DNA from: DATMBF01 sp035559595 | GTDB lineage: Bacteria; Bacteroidota; Ignavibacteria; UBA10030 | Direction: 5' to 3' | DNA length: 64,000 nt | Assembly: GCA_035559595.1 (NCBI GenBank) | Contig: DATMBF010000020.1 | Coordinates: 124,001 to 188,000, forward strand | Shown here: positions 8,673 through 16,547 of the stretch, piece after piece | How the letters are laid out: each line of letters starts with the position of its first letter | Position numbering within the stretch: position 1 is the first letter of the stretch | Position numbers and translations under genes: made by a program | The notes under the pieces: model-generated | The model's input: only the letters and a program-made list of their open reading frames with translations | The model's database searches: none | What the model was told of the DNA's origin: nothing

Positions 8673-9374
8673 ATGAGTGATCAGTCCGATCAACGGAGAG
8701 TCCATGTTCTGTTGGTAGATGACGATATTTCTTTCGTGAAGATTGTCCAGCACCATCTTCAGAAATTTCAGGGACGCGAGTTTAAATTAACGTGGAAAGA
8801 AACCGTCGACCAGGCGCTCGAAGAAGTCCGAAATAATCCCAACCTCGATATCATCCTCACGGATTATCTCCTCCCGGGCTCGAACGGACTTGAGTTCTGC
8901 CTTCAGCTCAACGAGATCAACAACACCATCCCGATTGTCTTTATCACCGGCACTCGCGATTTCAAGCTTGCCGTGGAGGCCATGAAACTTGGCGTCGAGG
9001 ATTTCCTCGTTAAGGAGGATCTCACCGAGTCTCTCCTGCCAAGAACCATCTTGAATGTTTTAGAAAAGGTGAGGGTCAGAAAACAGGTAGCTTCTGTGGA
9101 AAAGCGGATGTTGATCGCTGAAAAACGGGCTGAGGCAATCCGCGAGTTGGTTGTGACGGTTTGCCATGAATTCAATAATCCCCTCGCAGCAATCAAAATC
9201 AGCACAGACCTCCTCCAGAGGCAGGAGCTGTCGGCAGCGGATAAGGAAATCCTGAAGAAGTTCGAACAGAGTTTCTTGAAAATGGAAGAGGAGATACGAA
9301 AGTTACGGGATATCAATTTCGAGAAGATCGACTTCCACAACATTAAGCTTCAAGAGCAAAACCCTCCTTCGTAA
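8673..9374 (+). CDS. Receiver plus HisKA (DHp) protein without an ATPase domain
   Basis: This is a 233-residue two-component protein. The receiver (about 8-125) has VLLVDDDISF, the phosphoacceptor Asp in ILTDYLLPGSNGLEF and a VFITGTRD switch. A helical linker leads to a HisKA dimerisation domain with VCHEFNNPLAAIKISTDLL, whose His is the usual phosphorylation site. The protein stops about 60 residues after that His, so the N/G1/G2 ATP-binding boxes of a histidine kinase are absent. It cannot phosphorylate itself in the usual way and may be a phosphotransfer partner or a truncated kinase. I chose the ATG at 8673 (MSDQSDQRRVHVLLVDDD) because upstream codons do not resemble the family. Confidence 0.85.
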   Translation: MSDQSDQRRVHVLLVDDDISFVKIVQHHLQKFQGREFKLTWKETVDQALEEVRNNPNLDIILTDYLLPGSNGLEFCLQLNEINNTIPIVFITGTRDFKLAVEAMKLGVEDFLVKEDLTESLLPRTILNVLEKVRVRKQVASVEKRMLIAEKRAEAIRELVVTVCHEFNNPLAAIKISTDLLQRQELSAADKEILKKFEQSFLKMEEEIRKLRDINFEKIDFHNIKLQEQNPPS

Positions 9375-9395
9375 CACCCCTAACGTTCCGCCGAA

Positions 9396-9735
9396 TCACA
9401 GAGGCTCAACCTCTTGTGTGATTGCACGACGCGCGAAAGCATGCCGTGAAGGGAGCAGTCCGTCCCCGGAATCTCGATACGAAGCTTTGAGCCTTTTGTC
9501 GTTTCTTTGGGGGAATCACTACCACGTCGCTTCCCGAACAACCGCCAAGCGCCATGAGAATAAGCTCCATCGGTCCTGCCGATCTTGCTGGTTTGTTCCG
9601 ATAATCACTATCCACGACGATCGCAGTGATTCGACCTTCCTTTTGACGCGAACGCACAATCGTTGAGACGAATAATAACGACAGGTCCTTTTCTTGAATG
9701 AAGGGCCTTTCATAAAGAGAGAGTGTTCATAGGAA
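9396..9735 (-). pseudogene. Decayed OsmC-family peroxiredoxin gene
   Basis: One minus-strand frame reads ITAIVVDSDYRNKPARSAGP and on into PMELILMALGGCSGSDVV and PKKRQKAQSF. This is the core of OsmC/YhfA proteins, including the Cys of the GGC motif. After AQSF the frame breaks; shifting one base continues with RIEIPGT, the expected next strand. Upstream, the same frame meets a stop near 9740 and there is no credible start. So it is a frameshifted, shortened OsmC gene. A neighbouring frame further upstream (about 9745-9815) also reads like protein (HLPAIIVMIGEEANAGYLPM), perhaps a second remnant. Confidence 0.65.
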
Positions 9736-9794
9736 GGTACCCCGCATTGGCCTCTTCTCCAATCATCACGATGATGGCGGGGAGATGAGAACCC

Positions 9795-9823
9795 TTGCTT
9801 TTGAGGGAGATTTTTGGTAGTTT
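9795..9823 (+). promoter_or_regulatory. Possible promoter of a small RNA or of the NIF3 gene
   Basis: TTGCTT (9795-9800), 17 bp, TAGTTT (9818-9823) on the plus strand. It fits the spacing rule of the other promoters but the -10 is weak. A strong plus-strand terminator ends at 9948, so a transcript of about 120 nt would result if it is active. Confidence 0.3.
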
Positions 9824-9916
9824 GAATCACCTTGTTGAGAACTTTACGAGTGATGCGAATTTGTAAGAAACCGAAAAAGCGTTTTCACGAAATCCAAGAT
9901 TGCGATCTCAAGGACA

Positions 9917-9948
9917 GTGTCCCGCCCAAAAAGCGGGACACTTTTTTT
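9917..9948 (+). terminator. Strong intrinsic terminator, plus strand
   Basis: GTGTCCCGC (9917-9925), a 7-nt loop, then the exact complement GCGGGACAC (9933-9941) and seven T. The T run exists only in the plus direction. The nearest plus-strand gene upstream ends 543 bp earlier at 9374, so it either ends a long 3' region or an unannotated RNA. Confidence 0.85.
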
Positions 9949-9969
9949 GTACTCACCGCCTTCTAGGTA

Positions 9970-11073
9970 ATGAGAGTTCAGGATTTCGTCGACATTCTTG
10001 CGGAGTGGGCGCCTCCTTGGACGGCGTGGGAACGTGATAACGTGGGACTTCAAGTTGGGGATGCAAACAAGAGAGTATCAAGGGTCCTGGTCACGCTTGA
10101 TGTAACGCCGGCTGTCGTTAGGCAGGCAGTGAGAAGTAAAACGGATTTGATTATCTCCCATCATCCCCTGCTGTTCCGAAGCCCCCGGTCGATCACAGCG
10201 GACGACAGGTTGGGCGGCATACTCCTCCAGCTCATTGAGCATCAGGTGGCAGTTCTCTCGGCGCATACGAATCTCGATTTCGCTCGAGGGGGGGTGAGTT
10301 TTGCACTTGCACAGCAGTTAGAACTCAAGAATATCCGATTTCTCTCGCCGCTGCAAGAACAGATGTTGAAGATCGCTGTCTTTGTGCCGCCCGGTCACGT
10401 CGACAAAGTTTCAGAGGCCATGGCGCAGGCAGGTGGAGGAATCATCGGCGAATACAGCCACTGCTCGTTTCGGCTACGCGGCACGGGAACATTCCGTGGC
10501 TCGGAGGCCGCCAATCCCTTTCTGGGAAAAGCCGGGCAATTGGAGACCGTCGACGAAGTGCGACTTGAAATGATTGCCCCGCGCGCCCAGTCGGCTGCGA
10601 TACTTCGCGCAATGAGAAGCGCGCACCCTTATGAGGAAGTCGCTTACGATGTTTATCCGTTGCTCAATGATGACCCAAATCACGGCATGGGAGCAATCGG
10701 AGACCTCACGCGGGAAATGACGCTCAAGGCATTCTTGAGCTTTACGAAAAAGCAGTTGAGGGCCGCCTCGCTTCGCTATTGCGGCACGTTAGACACAACG
10801 GTACGTCGGGTGGCGGTTTGTGGCGGTAGCGGCTCGGAACTATTGACAGATGCGGTGCGGCAGAAAGCAGATGCATTCGTCACCGCCGATGTCCGATATC
10901 ATGCATTCCACGACGCCAATGAGCAAATCGCGCTGATCGATGCCGGCCACTGGGAAACCGAGCACGTTGTTCTGAAACCGATGGCCAAGCGCCTCCAGAA
11001 GGCAATTCGACAGGGCAAAGCGAAAGTCGATGTGAGAATTCAAAACGCAACAAACCCAATTCAAAGCTTTTAG
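9970..11073 (+). CDS. NIF3/YqfO-family protein (GTP cyclohydrolase 1 type 2 homologue) with PII-like insert
   Basis: This 367-residue NIF3-superfamily protein is of the long form. The N-terminal half has WERDNVGLQVGD, LIISHHPLLFRSPR with the metal-binding His pair, and SAHTNLDFARGGVS. The middle (about 130-235) is the PII-like insert seen in YqfO, with KIAVFVPPGHVDKV and RSAHPYEEVAYDVYPL. The C-terminal half has VAVCGGSGSELL, ADVRYHAFHDA and IDAGHWETEH, giving the remaining metal ligands. The cellular role of this family is not settled. It starts the plus-strand group with the zinc-ribbon and RNase H genes, the spacings being about 16 bp and an overlap. Confidence 0.9.
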   Translation: MRVQDFVDILAEWAPPWTAWERDNVGLQVGDANKRVSRVLVTLDVTPAVVRQAVRSKTDLIISHHPLLFRSPRSITADDRLGGILLQLIEHQVAVLSAHTNLDFARGGVSFALAQQLELKNIRFLSPLQEQMLKIAVFVPPGHVDKVSEAMAQAGGGIIGEYSHCSFRLRGTGTFRGSEAANPFLGKAGQLETVDEVRLEMIAPRAQSAAILRAMRSAHPYEEVAYDVYPLLNDDPNHGMGAIGDLTREMTLKAFLSFTKKQLRAASLRYCGTLDTTVRRVAVCGGSGSELLTDAVRQKADAFVTADVRYHAFHDANEQIALIDAGHWETEHVVLKPMAKRLQKAIRQGKAKVDVRIQNATNPIQSF

Positions 11074-11089
11074 TGTGAAGGAGCAAGCA

Positions 11090-11821
11090 TTGGAAACACG
11101 ATTGCGAAATCTCTTTGCCTTACAGCAGGTCGATACGCAACTCGATGAATTGCACGAACTGAAAGGCGATCTTCCGAAACTCGTCGCGGATCTGGAAGAA
11201 CGAATTCGCGCAAAAGAGGAGGCACGACAGAGTCTGGAAGAATCCGTTCGCGCCAGTCTAGTCCGGCGTGATGAAATTGATGTCGAAATCATTTCGCTGA
11301 AAGAAAAGATTGAGAAGTACAAAGAGCAACAGTTCCAGATCAAAACAAACAAGCAGTACGATGCCCTTTCGCGTGAGATTGACACAGCGCAGGAAAAGAT
11401 CATAAATCTTCAAAAAGAGATGGAAATTCTTGAGGGTCGGGCGGAAGTTGCAAAAGTCGATGCTCAAAAGCTGACTCCGGAAATCGAAGAGCTGAAGAAA
11501 GACCTTGCCGAGCGCCGTCAGGAACTGGAACTGGTGAATAAAGAGCACGAAGAAGAGGAACTCAAACTCCACCACGAACGAGAGAAACTTGTCGTTCGAA
11601 TCGACAAGAACGACCTCCAGACCTACGAACGCATCAGGAGAGCAAAGGCAGGAAAGGCGGTTGTCCCTGTTCGCCGAAACGCCTGCGGCGGATGTTACAA
11701 GCGCATCCCCCCGCAAACGGTTTTGGAATTGCGAAAGAATTCCCGGATCATCATCTGCGAGCATTGCGGGCGGATTCTCGTCTCTGACGAGATCGTCGAG
11801 GATGTCAGCGCAGGTTCATGA
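11090..11821 (+). CDS. Coiled-coil protein with C4-type zinc ribbon (DUF164/CdsZ-like)
   Basis: This is a protein of about 243 residues. A long antiparallel coiled coil (about 5-180, rich in E, K, L and Q) is followed by a C-terminal zinc ribbon, ACGGCYKRIPPQ then IIICEHCGRIL, with two CxxC pairs. This layout is that of the HP0958/CT398 group, which has been linked to export and sigma-54 regulation in some bacteria, though its role here is unknown. The start is a choice: AAGGAG at 11078-11083 sits 6 nt before TTG at 11090, which I prefer; the alternative GTG at 11075 has no ribosome site. Its stop overlaps the RNase H start (ATGA, 11818-11821). Confidence 0.88.
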   Translation: METRLRNLFALQQVDTQLDELHELKGDLPKLVADLEERIRAKEEARQSLEESVRASLVRRDEIDVEIISLKEKIEKYKEQQFQIKTNKQYDALSREIDTAQEKIINLQKEMEILEGRAEVAKVDAQKLTPEIEELKKDLAERRQELELVNKEHEEEELKLHHEREKLVVRIDKNDLQTYERIRRAKAGKAVVPVRRNACGGCYKRIPPQTVLELRKNSRIIICEHCGRILVSDEIVEDVSAGS

Positions 11822-12237
11822 CGATTCATGCCTTTACAGATGGCGCCTCGCGCGGTAATCCCGGCGAAAGCGGTATCGGGATTCTCTGGAAGGACGAAAA
11901 GGGGCGTGTTTTATCGACCACCAAGCGTTATATTGGTGAGGCAACAAACAACGTAGCCGAATACACGGCGCTGATCGAATGCTTGAAGATGAGCAGACAA
12001 TTCAAGTGCAAGCGGTTGGTCGTGCATTCCGATAGCGAGCTGATGGTTCGTCAGGTCACGGGGAAATACAAGGTAAAAGATGCGGATCTGAAAAACTTGT
12101 TTGACGAGGTTCAACAGTTGATTCACGAGTCCCCTTTTGAGTTTGAAATTGTGCATATAAAGAGAAATCAAAACAAAGAAGCCGATGAACTCGCCAACAT
12201 TGCCATTAATCTGGGGCAGGCAGCTGCGGCTTCGTAA
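11818..12237 (+). CDS. rnhA: Ribonuclease HI-type enzyme
   Basis: This 139-residue RNase H degrades RNA in RNA-DNA hybrids. The carboxylate set is present in order: Asp in AFTDGASRGNPG, Glu in NNVAEYTALIECL, Asp in VHSDSELMVRQ and Asp in NKEADELAN. The length and the lack of the basic protrusion place it with the short archaeal/YpdQ-like type I enzymes rather than E. coli RnhA. It overlaps the zinc-ribbon gene by 4 bp, so translation is likely coupled. RNase P RNA follows after about 37 bp. Confidence 0.9.
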   Translation: MTIHAFTDGASRGNPGESGIGILWKDEKGRVLSTTKRYIGEATNNVAEYTALIECLKMSRQFKCKRLVVHSDSELMVRQVTGKYKVKDADLKNLFDEVQQLIHESPFEFEIVHIKRNQNKEADELANIAINLGQAAAAS

Positions 12238-12274
12238 GAAACTTTCGTTCGTTGTTTCCACGTTCTTTACCATA

Positions 12275-12742
12275 GCAGGAAATCGGTCAGGCAATCGCTC
12301 TATCGCTTTACGCGATAGGGAGGAAAGTCCGAACTCCAGAGGGCACGGCGCCCCGTGTAAAACGGGGGTCTCACGGGCAATACCCCGTGGGAACGGATAG
12401 TGTCACAGAGAACAGACCTCCCTCCGCCTTCGGCGGAGAGAGAAAGGTGAAACGGTGGTGTAAGAGACCACCACGTCTCGCAGCAATGCAGACGGTACGA
12501 CAAACCCCGCCCGGAGCAAGACCACGTAAGTCACGCATCGTGAACGTCAAACTCTGCCGCAGCCGGGAGCTCAAGGCTTCGGCGTTTAGAGAACGTTCAC
12601 GGAAGAGGCTGCCCGTCTCTTGATCTCTGTGTCGCTGGATCGACACAAAGACGGCGTGACGGGTAGGTCGCATGAGAGAAATGATTGCCTCATCCCGCCA
12701 AACGGGATCAGACAGAATTCGGCTTATCGATCGATTTCCTGC
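12275..12742 (+). ncRNA. rnpB: RNase P RNA, bacterial type A
   Basis: This is the catalytic RNA that trims the 5' ends of tRNAs. The diagnostic CR-I sequence GAGGAAAGTCCGAACTCC lies near 12320-12340, with AGGGCACGG just after. The middle has ACAGAGAACAGACC, AGGTGAAACGGTGG and GCCCGGAGCAAGACC. The 3' part has GACAGAATTCGGCTTATCGA. The ends pair as P1: GCAGGAAATCG at 12275-12285 with CGATTTCCTGC at 12732-12742. A T-rich run (12743-12752) follows and probably ends the transcript. Its length of about 468 nt is large because of extended variable helices, for instance the CCTCCG/CGGAGAG hairpin near 12420-12440. Confidence 0.95.
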
Positions 12743-12758
12743 TTATTTTTTTCTCCCC

Positions 12759-14522
12759 ATGTCAATGATTCCCATTCGCGAATACCGCTGGTCGTTTGAT
12801 ACCACCGAACAGGGATCGCTCGGATCGCCTGAGTTCCTCGGAAAGGCAAAGGGACTTGCCGATAAGCTTACCATCTCTCCTGTCCTCGCGGAAATCCTTG
12901 TCAAACGCGGCATCGATACCTTCGAGAAAGCCAAGGAATTCTTCCGACCGAGTCTCGATTCACTTCTCGATCCATTTCTGATGGATGGCATGTCAGCCGC
13001 CGTCGATCGCATCTCCTCTGCACTCCAAAAGAAAGAACGAATCCTCGTCTACGGGGATTACGATGTTGACGGGACGAACGGCACGTCGCTCCTCTGGCTC
13101 TTCCTCCACCGACTTGGCGCTGATGTTCTTCGGTACATCCCCGAGAGATTGAAAGAGGGTTACGGCCTTTCAAGCGTCGGAATCGACTTTGCAAAGCAGC
13201 ACGGCGTGACGCTGATGATCACCGTCGATTGCGGGGTCACCGCCATCGAAAAAATCCGCTATGCAAAGACAAACGGTATCGACGTTATTGTCTGTGACCA
13301 TCACGAAACGGGCGACAATGTTCCGGATGCCGTTGCTGTCTTGGATCCGCTGAAATCAGGCTGCAACTACCCATTTAAGTATCTTTGTGGCGCAGGGGTT
13401 GCGCTTAAACTTGTCCAGGCACTCTGTAAACCCGAAATCGTACAAACGATGTACGGTGGAGATCCAACCGATACACTCTCCTCCTATTTGGAATTCGTTG
13501 CCCTCGCGACAACGGCAGATATCGTTCCCCTCGTGGGTGAGAACCGCACGATGACGAAACTTGGACTTGATCTGATCAATTCGAATCCAAGCCCCGGCAT
13601 TCGTGCGCTCATTGAAACATCTGGACTTGAACTTGGGAGAATCTCTGCCGGGCAGGTGGTATTCGTCCTCGCACCAAGGATCAACGCGGTCGGGAGGCTC
13701 GGAGACGCAATGCGTGCCGTCGAGCTGCTCACCTGCCAGAACTACGATCAAGCAATGCAATTAGCGAGAGTATTCGAGGAGGAGAACAGAAATCGCCGGA
13801 AGATCGACGAGGACACATTCCTCGAAGCCCAGCAAATCGTCGAGAATTACTTGAATATCGAGAACGACAATGCTATTATTCTTCATCAGGAGACGTGGCA
13901 TCCGGGGGTGATTGGAATCGTTGCATCCCGGCTTGTCGAGCGCTATTACCGCCCGACCATTATGATGACGACTGTGGATGGCATTGCAAAAGGCTCCGCT
14001 CGAAGCGTTGCCGGATTCGATATCTACCAGGCTCTTAAGCGATGCGAAGACAAGCTCCTGCAATTCGGGGGACATAAGTATGCAGCGGGGCTCTCGGTGG
14101 ACGTTGAGCGGCTGGAGGAGTTCAAGGAAGCCTTCCACTCGGTTGCCAGAGAGCTCTTGAATGCTGAGCTCTTGACACCTGAGTTGCGGATCGACGCGGA
14201 GATAGATCTGGCCGAGCTCACGCCGAAGTTCGTGAGGATCCTTGCACAGTTTGCGCCGTTTGGCCCGCAGAACATGCGGCCGGTATTCGTCTCACGAAAT
14301 GTGGAACTTGTCGGGCAACCCCGGATCGTCGGCAACAACCATCTGAGATTCAAGGTGCGGAAGAATAACAGGGTGCTCGACGCCATAGGATTCAATCTTG
14401 GCGGATTCCTAGAAAAGGTCCAGAGCAGACGAACACTCGACATCGCCTTCTCGATCGATGAAAGCGAATTCGCCGGTGAATTGATTCCGCAGTTGAAAAT
14501 CCGGGACCTTAAATTCAGTTAG
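12759..14522 (+). CDS. recJ: Single-stranded-DNA-specific exonuclease RecJ
   Basis: RecJ degrades single-stranded DNA 5' to 3' in recombination and repair. The 587-residue protein has the DHH phosphoesterase motifs: LVYGDYDVDGTNGTSLL, TVDCGVTA and VCDHHETGD. The DHHA1 domain has FGGHKYAAGLSV, and a C-terminal OB-like domain follows (FAPFGPQNMRPVF). I start it at the ATG 12759 (MSMIPIREYRW). A longer in-frame start at 12672 would lie inside RNase P RNA and adds no family sequence. It leads into yebC and ruvCAB, all recombination or repair-linked genes on the same strand. Confidence 0.96.
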   Translation: MSMIPIREYRWSFDTTEQGSLGSPEFLGKAKGLADKLTISPVLAEILVKRGIDTFEKAKEFFRPSLDSLLDPFLMDGMSAAVDRISSALQKKERILVYGDYDVDGTNGTSLLWLFLHRLGADVLRYIPERLKEGYGLSSVGIDFAKQHGVTLMITVDCGVTAIEKIRYAKTNGIDVIVCDHHETGDNVPDAVAVLDPLKSGCNYPFKYLCGAGVALKLVQALCKPEIVQTMYGGDPTDTLSSYLEFVALATTADIVPLVGENRTMTKLGLDLINSNPSPGIRALIETSGLELGRISAGQVVFVLAPRINAVGRLGDAMRAVELLTCQNYDQAMQLARVFEEENRNRRKIDEDTFLEAQQIVENYLNIENDNAIILHQETWHPGVIGIVASRLVERYYRPTIMMTTVDGIAKGSARSVAGFDIYQALKRCEDKLLQFGGHKYAAGLSVDVERLEEFKEAFHSVARELLNAELLTPELRIDAEIDLAELTPKFVRILAQFAPFGPQNMRPVFVSRNVELVGQPRIVGNNHLRFKVRKNNRVLDAIGFNLGGFLEKVQSRRTLDIAFSIDESEFAGELIPQLKIRDLKFS

Positions 14523-14567
14523 CTTTTTACCATTTGTTCCGTTTTTCATCTTGAGGTTTTTCCTGTT

Positions 14568-15323
14568 ATGTCTGGTCATTCCAAATGGCATCAAATACGA
14601 CGTAAGAAAGCCGTCACGGACGCCCGACGAGGCAAGATCTTCACGCAGATTATTAAGGAGATCACCATCGCGGCAAAGATGGGTGGTGGAAATCCTGAAG
14701 GAAACCCCCGCCTCCGGCTCGCTATCGACAAAGCGAAAGCGAACAACATGCCCGCCGACAACATCAAGCGGGCCATCATGAAAGGTACCGGTGAGCTTCC
14801 CGGCATGGCATACGAGGACGTGACGTACGAAGCATACGGACCCGGCGGCGTTGCATTGATGATCGAGTGCGTTACCGACAACAAGACGCGAACCGTCTCC
14901 GAGGTGCGACATATCCTCGATCGCAATAATGGCAAGCTCGCATCCTCCGGCGCCGTCTCCTATCTCTTCCATCGAAAAGGGGTAATCACCGTGTCACGGA
15001 GCGCCGCACAGGAAGACGATCTCCTCTCCGTCATTCTCGATGCGGGAGCCGACGATATGAAGTCGGACGACGACTTCTTTACCGTTTACTGCAGTCCCGA
15101 AAACCTCGAACAGGTCCGAAAAGTGCTCGAAGCACGCTCCATCAAAGTCGAAAGCGCCGAGCTTCACCTCGTCCCCGAAACAACCGTAAAACTCGAGGGA
15201 AAAGATGCCGAGAACCTGTTAAAGCTTATGGAAGCGATCGAAGATCACGACGATGTCCAGCATGTTTATGCCAACTTCGAGATCGATGATAAGGTGATGG
15301 CAAGCATCGCCGGCCACTCATGA
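14568..15323 (+). CDS. yebC: YebC/TACO1-family protein
   Basis: This 251-residue protein opens with MSGHSKWHQIRRKKAVTDAR, the signature start of the YebC family. Family members act as transcription regulators or, in the newer view, as translation factors for difficult peptide sequences. The three-domain architecture is complete, with GNPRLRLAIDKAKANNMPADNI, YEAYGPGGVALMIE and the acidic C-terminal part. It lies 45 bp after recJ and 22 bp before ruvC. The yebC-ruvC-ruvA-ruvB order is common in bacteria, which fits an operon. Confidence 0.95.
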   Translation: MSGHSKWHQIRRKKAVTDARRGKIFTQIIKEITIAAKMGGGNPEGNPRLRLAIDKAKANNMPADNIKRAIMKGTGELPGMAYEDVTYEAYGPGGVALMIECVTDNKTRTVSEVRHILDRNNGKLASSGAVSYLFHRKGVITVSRSAAQEDDLLSVILDAGADDMKSDDDFFTVYCSPENLEQVRKVLEARSIKVESAELHLVPETTVKLEGKDAENLLKLMEAIEDHDDVQHVYANFEIDDKVMASIAGHS

Positions 15324-15345
15324 TGGTTACTCCTCATCACAACAC

Positions 15346-15948
15346 ATGGTCATTCTCGGGATAGACCCCGGATCCTTAGTTACGGGCTACGGCGTTATTG
15401 AAGCGGCAAATGGAACGATCCGACTTCTCGAGTACAATGTCGTGAAGAACCGCAGCAGCCACTCCATGCCTCTGCGTCTCAAGGCTATTTACTCCTCCCT
15501 CTGTAAGGTGATCGAACGAACCCACCCCGACGAGCTGGCGATCGAAACTGCATTCTACGGGAAGAATGTTCAGTCTGCACTCAAGATCGGACACGCGCGT
15601 GGTGTCTCAATTCTTGCGGCAGTCAACTATGAACTTCCTACTACCGAGTACTCCCCCCGTGAGATAAAAAAGGCTGTCGTTGGCAACGGTGGAGCCTCAA
15701 AAGAGCAGGTGCAATTCATGGTGAGGCGCCTTCTTCGGCTGCGTGAAACACCGAAATTCTTTGACGCAACGGATGCTCTGGCGGTGGCGATTTGCCATGT
15801 CTTGCACTCGGAAGCGACACGACGACGAGAATTGAGAGTGCCTGCTGATGGAACGAGATCCGCTAAAACCCGCCAGGGGAACGGCAAAGCAGTGACGGAC
15901 TGGAAGACATTCATCTCCAAACACCCCCATCGCGTGAAGCGTGCCTGA
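15346..15948 (+). CDS. ruvC: Holliday junction resolvase RuvC
   Basis: RuvC cuts Holliday junctions after branch migration by RuvAB. The 200-residue protein has the four acidic active-site positions: Asp in GIDPGSLVTGYGV, Glu in LAIETAFYGKN, and the Asp pair in FDATDALAVAICH. A basic tail of about 40 residues (RRRELRVPADGTRSAKTRQ and on) extends past the usual end. Its stop overlaps the ruvA start (TGATG at 15946), so translation is coupled. Confidence 0.96.
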   Translation: MVILGIDPGSLVTGYGVIEAANGTIRLLEYNVVKNRSSHSMPLRLKAIYSSLCKVIERTHPDELAIETAFYGKNVQSALKIGHARGVSILAAVNYELPTTEYSPREIKKAVVGNGGASKEQVQFMVRRLLRLRETPKFFDATDALAVAICHVLHSEATRRRELRVPADGTRSAKTRQGNGKAVTDWKTFISKHPHRVKRA

Positions 15949-16547
15949 TGATTGCATCCCTTACCGGCATTCTCAAAGCTAAAAGCCCGACCGAAGCTCT
16001 CGTGGATGTCAACGGCGTCGGGTATTCAGTCAACATCCCTCTCTCGACCTTTGAACGGCTGGATGGAGTGAACTCTACCGTCACCCTCTTCACGTACCTC
16101 CACGTACGGGAGGATGCCCTTCAACTCTTCGGCTTTGCCTCCGAAGAAGAGCGTTACGCGTTTAAGCTGCTCATTTCAGTCAATGGAATCGGACCGAAAA
16201 TCGCTCAGGGAATTCTCTCAGGGATGAGTGTGTCGGAATTACGATCAAATATAGCATCCAGTAACATCGGTGCTCTCATATCGATCCCCGGTGTCGGCCG
16301 GAAAACTGCAGAACGACTTGTCGTCGAGTTGAGGGATAAGATTGGGAAATTCGAGCCAGCTCTTTCGACGGCTGCTGCCTCTCCTGCGGAAGCCAGAACC
16401 GAAGCCCTCCTTGCCCTCACGTCCCTCGGTTACCAGCGTCTCACTGCCGAGAAGGCGATCCGCCAGGCGCTTGCGGAAACGAATGGCACAGACTTAAGCC
16501 TCGAGGAACTAATCAAACGCGCTCTTAGGGTGGTAAGTTCGAAATGA
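15948..16547 (+). CDS. ruvA: Holliday junction branch migration protein RuvA
   Basis: RuvA binds four-way junctions and loads RuvB. The 199-residue protein has the N-terminal OB domain (MIASLTGILKAKSPTEALVDV, seen here as its first residues), two helix-hairpin-helix motifs (LISVNGIGPKIAQGILSG and LISIPGVGRKTAERLV), and a C-terminal RuvB-binding domain (ALTSLGYQRLTAEKAIRQ). The length is typical. It overlaps ruvC by one base and ruvB by four bases (ATGA at 16544). Confidence 0.96.
   Translation: MIASLTGILKAKSPTEALVDVNGVGYSVNIPLSTFERLDGVNSTVTLFTYLHVREDALQLFGFASEEERYAFKLLISVNGIGPKIAQGILSGMSVSELRSNIASSNIGALISIPGVGRKTAERLVVELRDKIGKFEPALSTAAASPAEARTEALLALTSLGYQRLTAEKAIRQALAETNGTDLSLEELIKRALRVVSSK

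Noticed and set aside
12672..12758. Longer start for recJ
   Set aside because: The extra codons lie within the 3' end of RNase P RNA, including its P1 helix; the start at 12759 fits the family.
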